From positions 1-33,551 of the IMG/VR virus record IMGVR_UViG_3300020156_000067: a DNA stretch of 33,551 nt; one strand, written 5' to 3'. This DNA is from a virus. Below the pieces are notes generated by a model. The model had not been told where the DNA came from and ran no database searches. It worked only from the letters and a program-made list of their open reading frames with translations. A program made the position numbers and the translations under genes. Positions 13,825-22,045 of this stretch are shown here, one piece after another (positions within the stretch are counted from its first letter, which is position 1; the number at the start of each line of letters is the position of its first letter).

Positions 13825-14097
13825 ATGTTCATCTCCAGCCCTACCTCTCAGGCCGAAGCCGCGCCGGCCGTACCCGCGACGCGGCAACCCACGACCAACA
13901 GCAAGCCAGCCTCGGCGACGTGCTGCTATGCGCTGGCACTCCTGACGGCCATCGCCGCGACCGTGCTAATCGTACTCCAGCTCATGTCGGGCGCCGGGTT
14001 CACCGTGATCGCCGCCACGGCCGGCGGCTTTCCGGTGGCGGTACTCTGGTGGGCGCTGGGCGACATCGTTGCCGGGATCGCCGACCTCTCTCGCTGA
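13825..14097 (+). CDS. Small membrane protein, 90 aa
   Basis: A polar N-terminus rich in Ala, Pro, Ser and Thr (1-32) is followed by a hydrophobic helix at about 34-53 (YALALLTAIAATVLIVLQLM). A second hydrophobic stretch follows at about 58-86 (GFTVIAATAGGFPVAVLWWA). AGGGAG lies 13 bp before the ATG. The arrangement would allow a holin-type protein. However, the gene is upstream of the putative late control region, not in the late operon, so membrane cargo is as likely. The 69 bp before it show no other feature. Confidence 0.55.
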   Translation: MFISSPTSQAEAAPAVPATRQPTTNSKPASATCCYALALLTAIAATVLIVLQLMSGAGFTVIAATAGGFPVAVLWWALGDIVAGIADLSR

Positions 14098-14112
14098 GCT
14101 CTCGGGTCGGAC

Positions 14113-14173
14113 TGGAACTCAGTTCCAATTTGCACCAATGGTTCCAACGGTTCCAACGGTGCAGTAACGGTGC
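14113..14173 (+). promoter_or_regulatory. Repeat-rich putative late control region
   Basis: The 112-bp gap before the late operon holds a perfect 15-bp palindrome with arms TGGAACT and AGTTCCA (14113-14127). Tandem GGTTCCAAC copies follow at 14140-14148 and 14149-14157. AACGGT occurs three times (14146, 14155, 14166), and TGCACC (14131) pairs with GGTGCA (14158). Such stacked sites are typical of activator or repressor binding. In Mu, late promoters need an activator (C). Which protein binds here cannot be told. Confidence 0.55.
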
Positions 14174-14209
14174 GCGGCCGTCCTCCGGTAAGGTGGCGAT
14201 GTCTCACAG

Positions 14210-14752
14210 ATGTCGCCCCTGGTCAACAGTTCCCGGCCGCCTCGCGTCACCGCTACGCGCCAGCTCATCGAAGCGCGCAGCGTCGAGTCCGTCTGCAAAG
14301 CGGGCGAGTCGGTGCGGATCAACTTCGCGACACGCGAAGGGCTGATCGCGGTCGTCGTCCCGCTCCACTCGTTCAACGAAATCTGCCGGGCTCCGCGGGA
14401 TCACCACGGCAACCCGTTTGAGCGCGAGCGGGATCCTGCACAGCTCGTGCAGGACGCGAGCACGACCCCTGCAAAGAAGGCGCCAGCACGGCCGGCGGAG
14501 CCGCTCGACCAGCGGCCTCTCTGGCAATCGCTCCCGAAGATCGGCCCGCTCACGCGCAAGGGCGGTGTGTCGGCGTTCCAGCGCGCGACGCTGCATGAGG
14601 CTTGGCGCTCCTACATCAGCGACCCGAGCCTGACGCGCGATGTCCTCGCGGCGGTGCTGAGCGTCTCGCCGCCGACGCTCACGAAATATTTCCGGATGTT
14701 TGCGGGCGAGCCGGGCGCGCCGCTCCTCAAGCCGAACGGGAGGCTCGCGTGA
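14210..14752 (+). CDS. First late-operon gene, possible DNA-binding protein
   Basis: This 180-residue protein has an N-terminal beta-rich part (about 15-60). A disordered linker rich in Pro and Ala (about 75-105) leads to a helical C-terminal part with a helix-turn-helix-like segment at about 140-162 (LTRDVLAAVLSVSPPTLTKY). The ATG at 14210 sits 36 bp after the last repeat of the control region. No known family matches. A late-gene regulator is one option, but Mu-type Mor/C similarity is not visible. It ends with a GTGA overlap into the hydrolase gene. Confidence 0.6.
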   Translation: MSPLVNSSRPPRVTATRQLIEARSVESVCKAGESVRINFATREGLIAVVVPLHSFNEICRAPRDHHGNPFERERDPAQLVQDASTTPAKKAPARPAEPLDQRPLWQSLPKIGPLTRKGGVSAFQRATLHEAWRSYISDPSLTRDVLAAVLSVSPPTLTKYFRMFAGEPGAPLLKPNGRLA

Positions 14753-15393
14753 ATCCGACGCTCGCGCCTCGCTCCGTCTGGATCTGCGTCAACGGCATCC
14801 ATGCGAACCCCGGCGACTCCGACGGCTGGACCGATCGCGCCGTGACCTGGCTGCACCTGCACACAGATACGCGCGCTGAGAAGTGGGAATACGCTGCGAG
14901 CTGGCTCACGCGCCGCCTGCATCAGCAGGCCCGAGCCGAGGCCATCGCGACAATGGTCCGCTTCTACGCGGACCAGGGATTCAAGATCGCTTTCCTCGCG
15001 CACAGCAACGGCGCCGACCTTTTCGAGCGGGTGCTCAAGCTGATTGCCCCGATCAAGATCGAGGCGGCGCACCTGATCGCGCCGGCCTGCAAGGGCGAGA
15101 CCCTGGAAGCGGCGCTCGAAGTGAAGCAGCTCGGCTGGCTGCACCTCTATGGCTCGCCGAACGATTCGGCGATGAAGCTCGCGAAGCTCTCGCAGCAGCT
15201 CGTCGGCTGGGCCGGCCTGGGCTACGGTGATCTTGGCGGGCGTGTATCCGACTTTGCGACACACGCGCCGCGGACGACGGCTTACGTCGACGAGACAGAG
15301 ACGCACTCCTCCTGGTTCCAGCGTGGCGACTCCTTCGAGCGCACGATGCGGCTCGTCGCCCGTGACATTATCCAACCCTCGCCCGTCGCATGA
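14749..15393 (+). CDS. Alpha/beta hydrolase in the lysis position
   Basis: This 214-residue protein starts at the GTG overlapping the previous stop. It has the alpha/beta hydrolase order: an oxyanion strand (VWICVNGIHANPG), a nucleophile elbow LAHSNGADL with Ser86, and an acid after strand 7 in YGSPNDS (Asp139). A late His follows (His186 in DETETHSSW), completing a plausible Ser-Asp-His triad. The elbow is H-S-N-G, a variant of G-x-S-x-G. Mu-like phages usually carry a lysozyme here, but none is seen. It could be an esterase attacking the envelope, like LysB of mycobacteriophages in principle, though sequence relation to LysB is not claimed. It lies directly before the lipoprotein gene. Confidence 0.75.
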   Translation: MNPTLAPRSVWICVNGIHANPGDSDGWTDRAVTWLHLHTDTRAEKWEYAASWLTRRLHQQARAEAIATMVRFYADQGFKIAFLAHSNGADLFERVLKLIAPIKIEAAHLIAPACKGETLEAALEVKQLGWLHLYGSPNDSAMKLAKLSQQLVGWAGLGYGDLGGRVSDFATHAPRTTAYVDETETHSSWFQRGDSFERTMRLVARDIIQPSPVA

Positions 15394-15794
15394 AAACTGT
15401 GATCGCCCGCTACTGCCTCGCCGCGCTGATCGTCGCGTTTGTCTCCCTCCTCGCCAGCCTGTTCTCCGGCTGCAGCTCGTTCGGCCGCGTTGCGAACAGC
15501 CCGGCCGAGACGATCGAGGCTGCGACGACGAAGGTCGCGCTGCCGCTCGCTGACGGTCGCGAGCTCTCGGTCGAGTTTCCAAAGGAACTCGACGCGACCG
15601 GGCTTGAGCTGGTCGTCGATCTGAAGAACCAGACCGCGACACTCAAAGCCAAGCGGATCAAGAGCTCCAGCCAGGCGCTCGTCGAGAGCGTGAGCTCCGC
15701 CCAGGCGGAAGCGCTGGCGGAACAAGCCGAGGCGAACGGCAAGCTCGCTGACGCATTCACCCAAACGCTCGGGCTCCTCAAGCCGACTCCGTAA
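15390..15794 (+). CDS. Lipoprotein, possible spanin-like component
   Basis: This 134-residue protein has a lipoprotein signal: a basic start (MKTVIARYC), a hydrophobic helix and the lipobox LFSGC, with the lipidated Cys at about 28. The mature part has a short beta-rich region (VALPLADGRELSVEF) and a C-terminal helix rich in Ala, Glu and Gln. It would be anchored in the outer or inner membrane on the periplasmic side. In this place it may replace the outer-membrane spanin. It is coupled by ATGA to the hydrolase. Confidence 0.65.
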   Translation: MKTVIARYCLAALIVAFVSLLASLFSGCSSFGRVANSPAETIEAATTKVALPLADGRELSVEFPKELDATGLELVVDLKNQTATLKAKRIKSSSQALVESVSSAQAEALAEQAEANGKLADAFTQTLGLLKPTP

Positions 15795-15821
15795 CCCGCA
15801 CGCCACTACGCTGCTCTCCTG

Positions 15822-16274
15822 ATGCCGCTCCTCCTCGCATCATTCGCCAACGCCGACCCGGCTGTGATCTACTTCGCCGGATCTGTCGTCCTGGTCCTCC
15901 TCACGTTTGGCGGCGGGTTCGCCTCGCTGCGGACGCTCCGGTCCAATCTAGCCAAGGAGTTCAAGGCGGAGATGGAAGCGCAGGCGAAGGCGCAACACGT
16001 CTCGGTGCAATCGCCGCTCGTCGTGAAGCCGGAGGAGCGACACGTCTCCGAGGTCGCCTTCGACGCGCTCAAGGCCGACGTGGAACGGCTCAGGGGAGAG
16101 GTGCGCGAGGGTTTCGACAAGCTCGGCCAGGAGCGCCGCGTCTCGGTCGCGAACCTGCACACCAAAGTCGACGACGCGAACCGCAAGGTGGACTCGCTCT
16201 CGGGCGAGATGCGCCAGCTCAACCAGCAAGTCGGCCAGATCTTGAGCCGCCTCCTGAATAGCTCGAAACCATGA
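15822..16274 (+). CDS. DUF2730-like membrane coiled-coil protein
   Basis: It has one membrane helix at about 13-35 (AVIYFAGSVVLVLLTFGGGF). A long coiled coil follows (about 75-148) with heptads (FDALKADVERLRGEVREGFD, then VDSLSGEMRQLNQQVGQILS). Mu gp25-type (DUF2730) proteins have this plan and this place in the late operon, between lysis and terminase genes. The family role is unclear. An inner-membrane spanin function has the same topology and is an alternative. The ATG is 27 bp after the lipoprotein stop. Confidence 0.7.
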   Translation: MPLLLASFANADPAVIYFAGSVVLVLLTFGGGFASLRTLRSNLAKEFKAEMEAQAKAQHVSVQSPLVVKPEERHVSEVAFDALKADVERLRGEVREGFDKLGQERRVSVANLHTKVDDANRKVDSLSGEMRQLNQQVGQILSRLLNSSKP

Positions 16275-16540
16275 ACGCCGCCAGCCGGGAACTCTTTCGC
16301 CAGTGCCTGTTGATCCAGCTCTCGCGGATCCGCGGCTTTGCTGCGCCGGCCAGTGTGCTGCGCGTCGGCGCCCAGGTGGAGGGCTTCGAGGCGACGCTCG
16401 ACGACGTCGGGGCAGAGATGCAGTACCTGGAGGACAAGGGGCTGGTCGCCGTGGACGCGAAGCCGATCAGCCCGGAAAATAAGCGCTGGCGGCTCACGGC
16501 CGACGGGCGCGACTACCTCGCCCAGGAGGGGCTCGCATGA
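16271..16540 (+). CDS. VpaChn25_0724-like winged-helix protein (often labelled ArsR-like)
   Basis: This 89-residue protein contains a winged-helix-like pattern: an initial helix (LFRQCLLIQLSRI), a segment with SVLRVGAQVEGFEAT, a helix DDVGAEMQYLEDKGLV, a wing and a closing RWRLTADGRDYLAQEG. Proteins like this lie between DUF2730 and the small terminase gene in many Mu-like phages. Their role is unknown; a structural or regulatory use of the fold is possible. It overlaps the upstream stop by ATGA. Confidence 0.7.
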   Translation: MNAASRELFRQCLLIQLSRIRGFAAPASVLRVGAQVEGFEATLDDVGAEMQYLEDKGLVAVDAKPISPENKRWRLTADGRDYLAQEGLA

Positions 16541-16922
16541 CGCGGCTCCGCCAAATCGCTTTAAACGGGCGAGCGCCCGAGGCGCCACGTTCATGCGCCG
16601 TGCGCTCTCCAATCGTTTTGCAAGGCGCTGCGCGGCGTTTGCAAAGGCTCCCTGAGCGGAGTCTAATCCTAACCCCAACCCCCAATCGGGGGCGGGTTCA
16701 ATTTACCCGGCCGAGCGCCGGGGGCTTCCGCCGTACCGCACACGCCGGCCGGTGGCATAGAGCCGCGCGGGTTGGGATTTCTCCCGCGCATGCGATGCGG
16801 CGCCGAGGGGCGCCCAAGCAGCCGGCCGGCGTCTCTCCCCTTGGACACACCCATGCGAACAATGGGCGGCCCGTAGTCGTGCACACACTACCCGCGATGG
16901 CCGTGAGCGCGGGTGATCGCCA
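16541..16922 (+). other. 382-bp gap with inverted repeats; weak reading frame
   Basis: A plus-strand frame (16537-16926, 129 codons) spans this gap and has ATGA overlaps at both ends, as a coupled gene would. The codons, however, are unlike the rest (several rare Leu and Arg codons, no third-position GC bias) and the product is low-complexity, so coding is doubtful. The DNA holds several inverted repeats: 16566-16579, CCCCC/GGGGG around 16679-16692, CCCGGC/GCCGGG at 16706-16722, and ACCCGCG/CGCGGGT at 16890-16914. The last lies 8 bp before the small terminase gene. A structured RNA or a packaging-related site is possible. Confidence 0.45.
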
Positions 16923-17435
16923 ATGAGCCGGAAACCTCGCACCGACTCCAAGCTCAAGACGCTCCCGCCGCAGGCGCAGGCGCAGCTTTTCGAGATGCTG
17001 CGCGCGATGCCGTACCGGAAAGCGGTCGAGCTCGTGCACGAGCACTTCGGCGTCGCAACGTCGATCGGCGCGTTGTCGGAGTTCTTCTCCTGGTATCCAC
17101 TCAGCCGGCAGCTGGAGCAATCCGCCGAGTTTGCGGAGAAGATCGAGGAGGCGCTCAAGACCAACCCCGCCCTGCAGCTCGACGCGAGCAAGATTTCTGC
17201 GGTCGCGCAGGTGGCGTTCGAGGCTCACGCGCTGGAGACGCAAAACTCCGACCTTTATATCGAACTCGCCAAGCTCCGCATCAAGCGCGAGGAGGGCGAG
17301 CGCGAGGAGCGGCGGATCAAGATCCTCGAAGCAAAGGCCGCAAAGGCCGACGAGGCCGCGAAAGTCGAGAGCGACGAAACCCTCACCGAGGAAGAAAAGG
17401 CGAAACGGATGCGCCAGATCTTCCGCATGGGCTGA
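16923..17435 (+). CDS. Terminase small subunit (DUF3486, Mu gp27-like)
   Basis: This 170-residue protein recognises phage DNA for packaging. The N-terminal part fits DUF3486: a basic start (SRKPRTDSKLKTLPPQAQAQ), a helix-turn-helix-like segment (KAVELVHEHFGVATSIGALS) and the FFSWYPLSRQ stretch. The remainder is a long charged coiled coil (AKLRIKREEGEREERRIKIL) as expected for oligomerising small terminases. It lies 2 bp before the large terminase gene. In Mu-type packaging the first cut is near one phage end and filling is by headful. Confidence 0.85.
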   Translation: MSRKPRTDSKLKTLPPQAQAQLFEMLRAMPYRKAVELVHEHFGVATSIGALSEFFSWYPLSRQLEQSAEFAEKIEEALKTNPALQLDASKISAVAQVAFEAHALETQNSDLYIELAKLRIKREEGEREERRIKILEAKAAKADEAAKVESDETLTEEEKAKRMRQIFRMG

Positions 17436-17437
17436 CG

Positions 17438-18982
17438 ATGGCTGACCGTCGAAAAGAAGCTCTGGAAAAACTCCGCGCCCAGGTCGAGGACGCGCAGCGC
17501 CGCGCGCTTGCAAATCCGATCTGGGGCGAGGAGCTGGAGCAGCTCGGCAGGCGCGTCGACGCGCACAAGCTCGGCACGACCGAGAGCGGCTGGCGCAACC
17601 CATACCCAAAGGACGACCCGCGTCATTTGCTGCTGGAGTATCAGTTCGTCATTTTCCACGACGAGAGCCGGTTCAAGGCCGCGCTGCAGTCGCGTCAATC
17701 GGGCAAGGATTTTACGCACGCGGGCGAGACGGTCGAGGATTGCCTCAAGCGTGCGGGCACAGAGTGGATGATCGCTGCGCCTTCGGAGCGACAGGCGCTC
17801 GACTCGCTGGAGCAGGATAAGATCTGGGCCGAGGCATTCAACCTCTACATCAAAGACTATCGGGAAGAGCGCGAGGGCAGCAGCTCAGACACCTTGCTCA
17901 AGAGTGCGGAGGTCACGTTCCAGAACGGCAGCCGGATCCGTGCGGTGCCGGGCCGGCCGGATACGGTGCGCGGACGCTCGGCCAACATCCGTTTGACGGA
18001 GTTCGATTTCTTTGAGGACGCGGCGGCTACCTGGCGCGCGTTGCTTCCGTCGATCACCAACCCGCTCCGCGGCGGAGAGAAAAAGGTCCGGATCTATACG
18101 ACCCCCAACGGCAAGGACGGGGCGATGCACAAGATCATGACCAAGCCGGATACTCCAGCGATGCGCTGGTCGCGTCACCTGGTCACGATCTATCACGCCG
18201 TGTTGATGGGTCTGCCGGTGAATGTCGCGCAGATCCGCGATGCGATGGACGATGCCGACGGCTTCGCCCAGGAGTTCCTCTGTCAGTTCCTCGACGGCTC
18301 CAACGTGCTGCTGCCTTACGAGCTGCAGGCGCTCGCGGAGAGTTTCGAGGCAACGGAGAGCTGGGATCTCGAACACGCCGGGACCTCTCATCCGGTTTTT
18401 CTCGGTATCGACTTTGGTCGTACAAACGATCCGACGGTCTGCTGGACCCTACAGCGCATCGGAGACATCCTTTGGACGCGCGAGGTCCTCGTCCTAGACA
18501 ACGTCGCAACGCCCGACCAGGAGCAGATCCTGCGCGACCGGATCAAGGGAGCGACGCGCGTGTGCTTCGACTACACGGGGCCGGGGATCGGCCTCGGCGA
18601 CTACCTGGTGCGCAACCACGGCGGCGAGTGGGATCCGCCCAAGCACAAGTTCGGAAAAATCGAGCTCTGCACTTTCACCACAGGATTTAAGCGCGAGCTC
18701 TTCCCACGGCTGCGCCAGCAATTCGTTGCTCCTACAAAGCTCCGCATCCCGGTCTCAACCGTGATTCGCGAGGACCTGCACCAGATGCAGCAGGTGATCT
18801 CGAACGGTGAATACAACTACTGGAGCCCGCGCACCAAGGCCGGCCACTCCGACCGCTGCACCGCTCTCGCGCTGGCGGTGCGGGCCGTCGGCGACGGTCG
18901 GCCGGCGTTCGCTCATTCGTCGGTGAAGATCCGCGGCGCAGGCCGGCGGATCAACCGCAGCACGAAAACCCCGCTTTGCTGA
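17438..18982 (+). CDS. Terminase large subunit (Mu gp28-like)
   Basis: This 514-residue packaging motor starts at the ATG at 17438. The ATPase half shows the Walker A variant SRQSGKD (85-91) and a Walker B region NIRLTEFDFFED, in which Glu188 is kept but the preceding Asp is Thr187. The nuclease half shows an RNase H-like set: Asp325 in FLGIDFGRTN, Asp378 in CFDYTGPG and Asp472 in GHSDRCTALALA. Length agrees with Mu gp28 (about 550). It converts ATP hydrolysis into DNA translocation through the portal and cuts the DNA at the end. It ends with a TGATG overlap into the portal gene. Confidence 0.9.
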   Translation: MADRRKEALEKLRAQVEDAQRRALANPIWGEELEQLGRRVDAHKLGTTESGWRNPYPKDDPRHLLLEYQFVIFHDESRFKAALQSRQSGKDFTHAGETVEDCLKRAGTEWMIAAPSERQALDSLEQDKIWAEAFNLYIKDYREEREGSSSDTLLKSAEVTFQNGSRIRAVPGRPDTVRGRSANIRLTEFDFFEDAAATWRALLPSITNPLRGGEKKVRIYTTPNGKDGAMHKIMTKPDTPAMRWSRHLVTIYHAVLMGLPVNVAQIRDAMDDADGFAQEFLCQFLDGSNVLLPYELQALAESFEATESWDLEHAGTSHPVFLGIDFGRTNDPTVCWTLQRIGDILWTREVLVLDNVATPDQEQILRDRIKGATRVCFDYTGPGIGLGDYLVRNHGGEWDPPKHKFGKIELCTFTTGFKRELFPRLRQQFVAPTKLRIPVSTVIREDLHQMQQVISNGEYNYWSPRTKAGHSDRCTALALAVRAVGDGRPAFAHSSVKIRGAGRRINRSTKTPLC

Positions 18983-20757
18983 TGCCCGCTCAATCGCGCA
19001 TTCCCGCTGCTCTGGTCCGCATGGTGAAGCAAACGCGGTTCAACCCGATCCGCTCGCTCACTCCGCAGGCCCTCGCCAACCAGCTCGACTCCTTTGCCGT
19101 CGGGCATCTGCGCGACTTCGCGTTGACGGCCCAGGCAATCAAGCGCCGCGACGACGTGATCTCGGTCGCACTTCCGAAGCGCGAGAAAGCGGTGAGCCGT
19201 CGCGACCTGGTCGTGAGCATCAACGACGGTCTGCCGGAGGAGCTGCGCGAGCGGGCTGCCCAGCACCAGGACGCGCTCAAATACTTTTACGACAACGTGA
19301 GCGTGAGCGATGCGCTCGACCGCGATGTCTCCGGCGGAGCAAAGCTCCTCGTGCGGCAGATGATGAGCGCGATCGGCTTCCGCTACGCGGTGCACGAGAT
19401 CATCTGGGAGCCACGCGTCGTCGCCGGCCGCGACCGCTTGACCGCGACGTTCGTGCACGTGCCGCTGCAGTTCTTCGAGGCCACGACGGGTAAGCTCCGG
19501 TTCCTCCAGAACTACCTCGGGCAGACGGAGGGCCAGGAGATGGCGGAGGGCGAATGGCTCGTGACCGTCGGAGACGGGATTATGGAGGCGCTGAGCGTGG
19601 GCTACATGTTCAAGCAGCTCTCGCTCAAGCATTGGGTCGCCTTCAACGAGCTCTTCGGCACGCCGATCCGCGTCGGCAAAACCAACGCGACAAAGGATTC
19701 GCCGGAATGGCAGGCGATGGAGACGGCACTGCAACAGATCGGCGAGGACTTCGCCGCCGTGATCAACGACGGCAGCTCGATCGAGTTCATCGACGCGAAA
19801 GTGCAGGGCTCGGCGCAGTTCCAGCCGCTCGTCGATCGCATGGATCGCGCTCTCGCGACGATCTGCCGCGGCGCGGATCTCTCAACGCTCTCGGCCGGCA
19901 CGGGCTCGGGCCAGGGCGCGAGCCTGCAGGGCGACGAGAGCGACCTCCTGGAACAGGACGACGCCGAACTCATCAGCGAGACGCTCAAGCGGGTTTCGCG
20001 GATCGTGATCCGGCAGCTCTTCGACGAGGAGCCGCTCGCCTTCGCGCAGATCGTCGTGCCCGAGCGCTCGGACAATAACGACGTGCGCGCAAACCTGACT
20101 TTCCTCCGCGACAGCGGCGTCGCTGTCGGCATCGAGTACGCTCGCGGGCAGCTCGGCGTGCCGGCGCCGGCCGACGACGAACCGACGCTCACCGCGCCGG
20201 CCGTTGCGCAGCCCTTGCCGGTGCCAGGCAAAGCCAATGCAAGCGACCCGACTCAGGCAGCGGCCGGCGGCGAGGTGCAGAGTACGGCGCTCAATGGGGC
20301 GCAGATTGCATCGCTGGCCGACCTGGCCGCGAAGGTCGCAGCCGGCGAGCTCCCGCTGACGACGGCGCAATCGGTCGCGAGCGCCGCATTTCCGCTCATC
20401 CCGGCGGCGACGATCGCCGCGATCTTCCGGCCGCTCTCGGGATTCAAGCCGACGCCGCAGCTCGCGGCGGCCAACGCGAACCGCGAGGCGGTGTTCCGCG
20501 CTGCTGCACTCGAAAAGCTCAGCCAGGCACAGCGGACCGCGCTCTCGCCGCTCATCTCGCGCCTGGAGGAGATCGACGGGATCGAGGACGACACGGCGCG
20601 CGAGGCCGCGCTGATCAAGCTCAAGGCCGACTTGCCCAAGATCCTGCGCCTGGTGGCAGCGGATCCGGCACTGGTCGACGCATTCTCCGCAATCATGGGC
20701 AGCGGCATCGCCTCCGGCGCGGCCGAGGCCGCGAAGCAACGCAAGCTCACGACATGA
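18982..20757 (+). CDS. Portal protein (DUF935, Mu gp29-like)
   Basis: This 591-residue portal forms the dodecameric ring at one head vertex. It has the typical DUF935 pattern: an early FNPIRSLTPQALANQLDSF, the middle VHEIIWEPRVVAGRDRLTAT, the conserved HWVAFNELFGTPIRVGK and a later ATICRGADLSTLSAGTGSGQ followed by ASLQGDE. A C-terminal extension rich in Ala and Pro (from about residue 385) contains helical segments; Mu gp29 is about 512 residues. The ATG at 18982 shares a base with the terminase TGA. The stop overlaps the next ATG. Confidence 0.9.
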   Translation: MPAQSRIPAALVRMVKQTRFNPIRSLTPQALANQLDSFAVGHLRDFALTAQAIKRRDDVISVALPKREKAVSRRDLVVSINDGLPEELRERAAQHQDALKYFYDNVSVSDALDRDVSGGAKLLVRQMMSAIGFRYAVHEIIWEPRVVAGRDRLTATFVHVPLQFFEATTGKLRFLQNYLGQTEGQEMAEGEWLVTVGDGIMEALSVGYMFKQLSLKHWVAFNELFGTPIRVGKTNATKDSPEWQAMETALQQIGEDFAAVINDGSSIEFIDAKVQGSAQFQPLVDRMDRALATICRGADLSTLSAGTGSGQGASLQGDESDLLEQDDAELISETLKRVSRIVIRQLFDEEPLAFAQIVVPERSDNNDVRANLTFLRDSGVAVGIEYARGQLGVPAPADDEPTLTAPAVAQPLPVPGKANASDPTQAAAGGEVQSTALNGAQIASLADLAAKVAAGELPLTTAQSVASAAFPLIPAATIAAIFRPLSGFKPTPQLAAANANREAVFRAAALEKLSQAQRTALSPLISRLEEIDGIEDDTAREAALIKLKADLPKILRLVAADPALVDAFSAIMGSGIASGAAEAAKQRKLTT

Positions 20758-22013
20758 AGATTCCCCGCATCCTCCGCCTCGCGAATGATGGCAGCTCGCA
20801 CGACGCGCCGCTCGCAGCCGTAAACGCCGAGCCGCTCGAAATCGGCGCCGACGGCTGGGCGCTCATCCCCTACGGCGACACGCACCACGACGCGAAGGAC
20901 GGCCGCGGGGCGGCGAACTCGAAGCAGCCAGAGGAGCTGCGTCGCGGGATCATCCAACGGTTCACCCGCCCGGCCGCCGAGGCGATCGAGCGCGACTTCC
21001 GCGGGCGCGGCTGGATCGGCCGCATCAAGCGCGCGTTTGTCGGCCTGCCGGTTTTCAAGGGCCATCCGGATGCACCTGCCTTCGCGCAGTTCTTCCCCGA
21101 CAAGGCCGCACGCGGCGCGATCGGCGACATGCAAGTCACCGAGCAGGGCCTGCGTATCCGGCCGGTGCTGACAGAGCAGGGCGCGTCCGACGTCGAAGGA
21201 GGCTGGGCGCAGTTCTCCCCGTATTGGGATCTCCGCGAAACCCAGGACCGCGCCAACGGGCTGCCGGTTTATGAGCCATTCCGCCTGCACAGCATCGGGC
21301 TTGTGCGCCGCGGAAACATGCCGGGCCTGAGCCTCGTCAACGCCGACTTTTCCGACGCCATGAAATCACTCCTCATCAAGATCCTGGCCGCCCTCGGCGT
21401 GTCCATGCCTCCCGAGACGGCCGACGATGCGGCTGCCTCCTTTGTTGAACAGGCCCTCGCGAAGATCCAGGGCATGCAACCCAAGGCCGAAGCCGAAGCG
21501 GAGCTCGCAACGGCCAACGCCGCCAAGGCTGAGCTCGAGCAAAAGGTGACGGCGCTCACCGCCGATCTCGCGGCCGCGAACGCCAAGGCCGCGACACTCG
21601 AAGGCGAAAAGCTCACGCTCGCCAACGCGAAGAACGCGGCCGAAGAGTCCGCCAAGGCCGAGCGCCGCGAGCGTGCTGCGCTCCTGGTCGGCGCTGCCGT
21701 TGCAGATGGCCGAGTGAAAGCAGCCGATCGGGAGGCGAAGATCCTCGCCCTCGCCAACGCGAGCGACTTCACCGCCGAGGCCGCCGCTCTCGCCAAACTC
21801 CCGCCGCAGCTCAAGACGACGAGCCGCACCGATTCGCTCACCCAGGGCGGACGCGAGCAGCAGGACCGCCAGGGCAAGCTCCTCTCGCTCGTGAATGCGC
21901 GGATGGAGAAGCACGGCGAGGACTACACGACCGCGTTTCAAGCGGTCGAGAAAACCGACGAGGGCAAGGCGCTCGTCGCAGCGATGAAGAAACCCGACAC
22001 GGCCAAGAGCTGA
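20754..22013 (+). CDS. Mu gpI-like capsid maturation protease with scaffold part
   Basis: This 419-residue protein has a protease half and a scaffold half, as in Mu gpI/gpZ. The protease half (to about residue 200) contains LPVFKGHPDAPAFAQFFPDK, the IGDMQVTEQGLRIRPVLTEQ strand pair, FSPYWDLRE and FRLHSIGLVRRGNMPG, matching the order in phage I proteins. The scaffold half (from 203) is a coiled coil rich in Ala, Glu and Lys (KAEAEAELATANAAKAELEQ). It ends with a C-terminal basic helix that probably binds the capsid. The N-terminus carries the motif PRILRLAN (4-11), also found in the decoration protein. Confidence 0.8.
   Translation: MKIPRILRLANDGSSHDAPLAAVNAEPLEIGADGWALIPYGDTHHDAKDGRGAANSKQPEELRRGIIQRFTRPAAEAIERDFRGRGWIGRIKRAFVGLPVFKGHPDAPAFAQFFPDKAARGAIGDMQVTEQGLRIRPVLTEQGASDVEGGWAQFSPYWDLRETQDRANGLPVYEPFRLHSIGLVRRGNMPGLSLVNADFSDAMKSLLIKILAALGVSMPPETADDAAASFVEQALAKIQGMQPKAEAEAELATANAAKAELEQKVTALTADLAAANAKAATLEGEKLTLANAKNAAEESAKAERRERAALLVGAAVADGRVKAADREAKILALANASDFTAEAAALAKLPPQLKTTSRTDSLTQGGREQQDRQGKLLSLVNARMEKHGEDYTTAFQAVEKTDEGKALVAAMKKPDTAKS
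21360..22013 (+). CDS. Nested scaffold protein (Z-like), internal start candidate
   Basis: An ATG at 21360 begins MKSLLIKILAALGVSMP exactly where the protease domain ends, and stays in the same frame to the common stop, giving 217 residues. In Mu the scaffold gpZ is made from an internal start within gene I. No strong ribosome-binding site is seen before this ATG (CCGACTTTTCCGACGCC), so use of the start is inferred from the domain border and Mu precedent. Confidence 0.4.
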   Translation: MKSLLIKILAALGVSMPPETADDAAASFVEQALAKIQGMQPKAEAEAELATANAAKAELEQKVTALTADLAAANAKAATLEGEKLTLANAKNAAEESAKAERRERAALLVGAAVADGRVKAADREAKILALANASDFTAEAAALAKLPPQLKTTSRTDSLTQGGREQQDRQGKLLSLVNARMEKHGEDYTTAFQAVEKTDEGKALVAAMKKPDTAKS

Positions 22014-22045
22014 GCGGGGCGGCGCAACTTTTCCCTCCTCCGAAC

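Noticed and set aside
13825-14097. Holin call for the small membrane protein
   Set aside because: The two-helix topology would fit, but the gene lies upstream of the late control region and away from the lysis-position genes.
16566-16579. Inverted repeat as a possible terminator after the winged-helix gene
   Set aside because: The stem is short with a two-base loop and no T-tract follows, so it is not called a terminator.
20253-21290. Minus-strand frame of 345 codons opposite portal and protease
   Set aside because: It spans the border of two well-supported plus-strand genes and has shadow-like composition.
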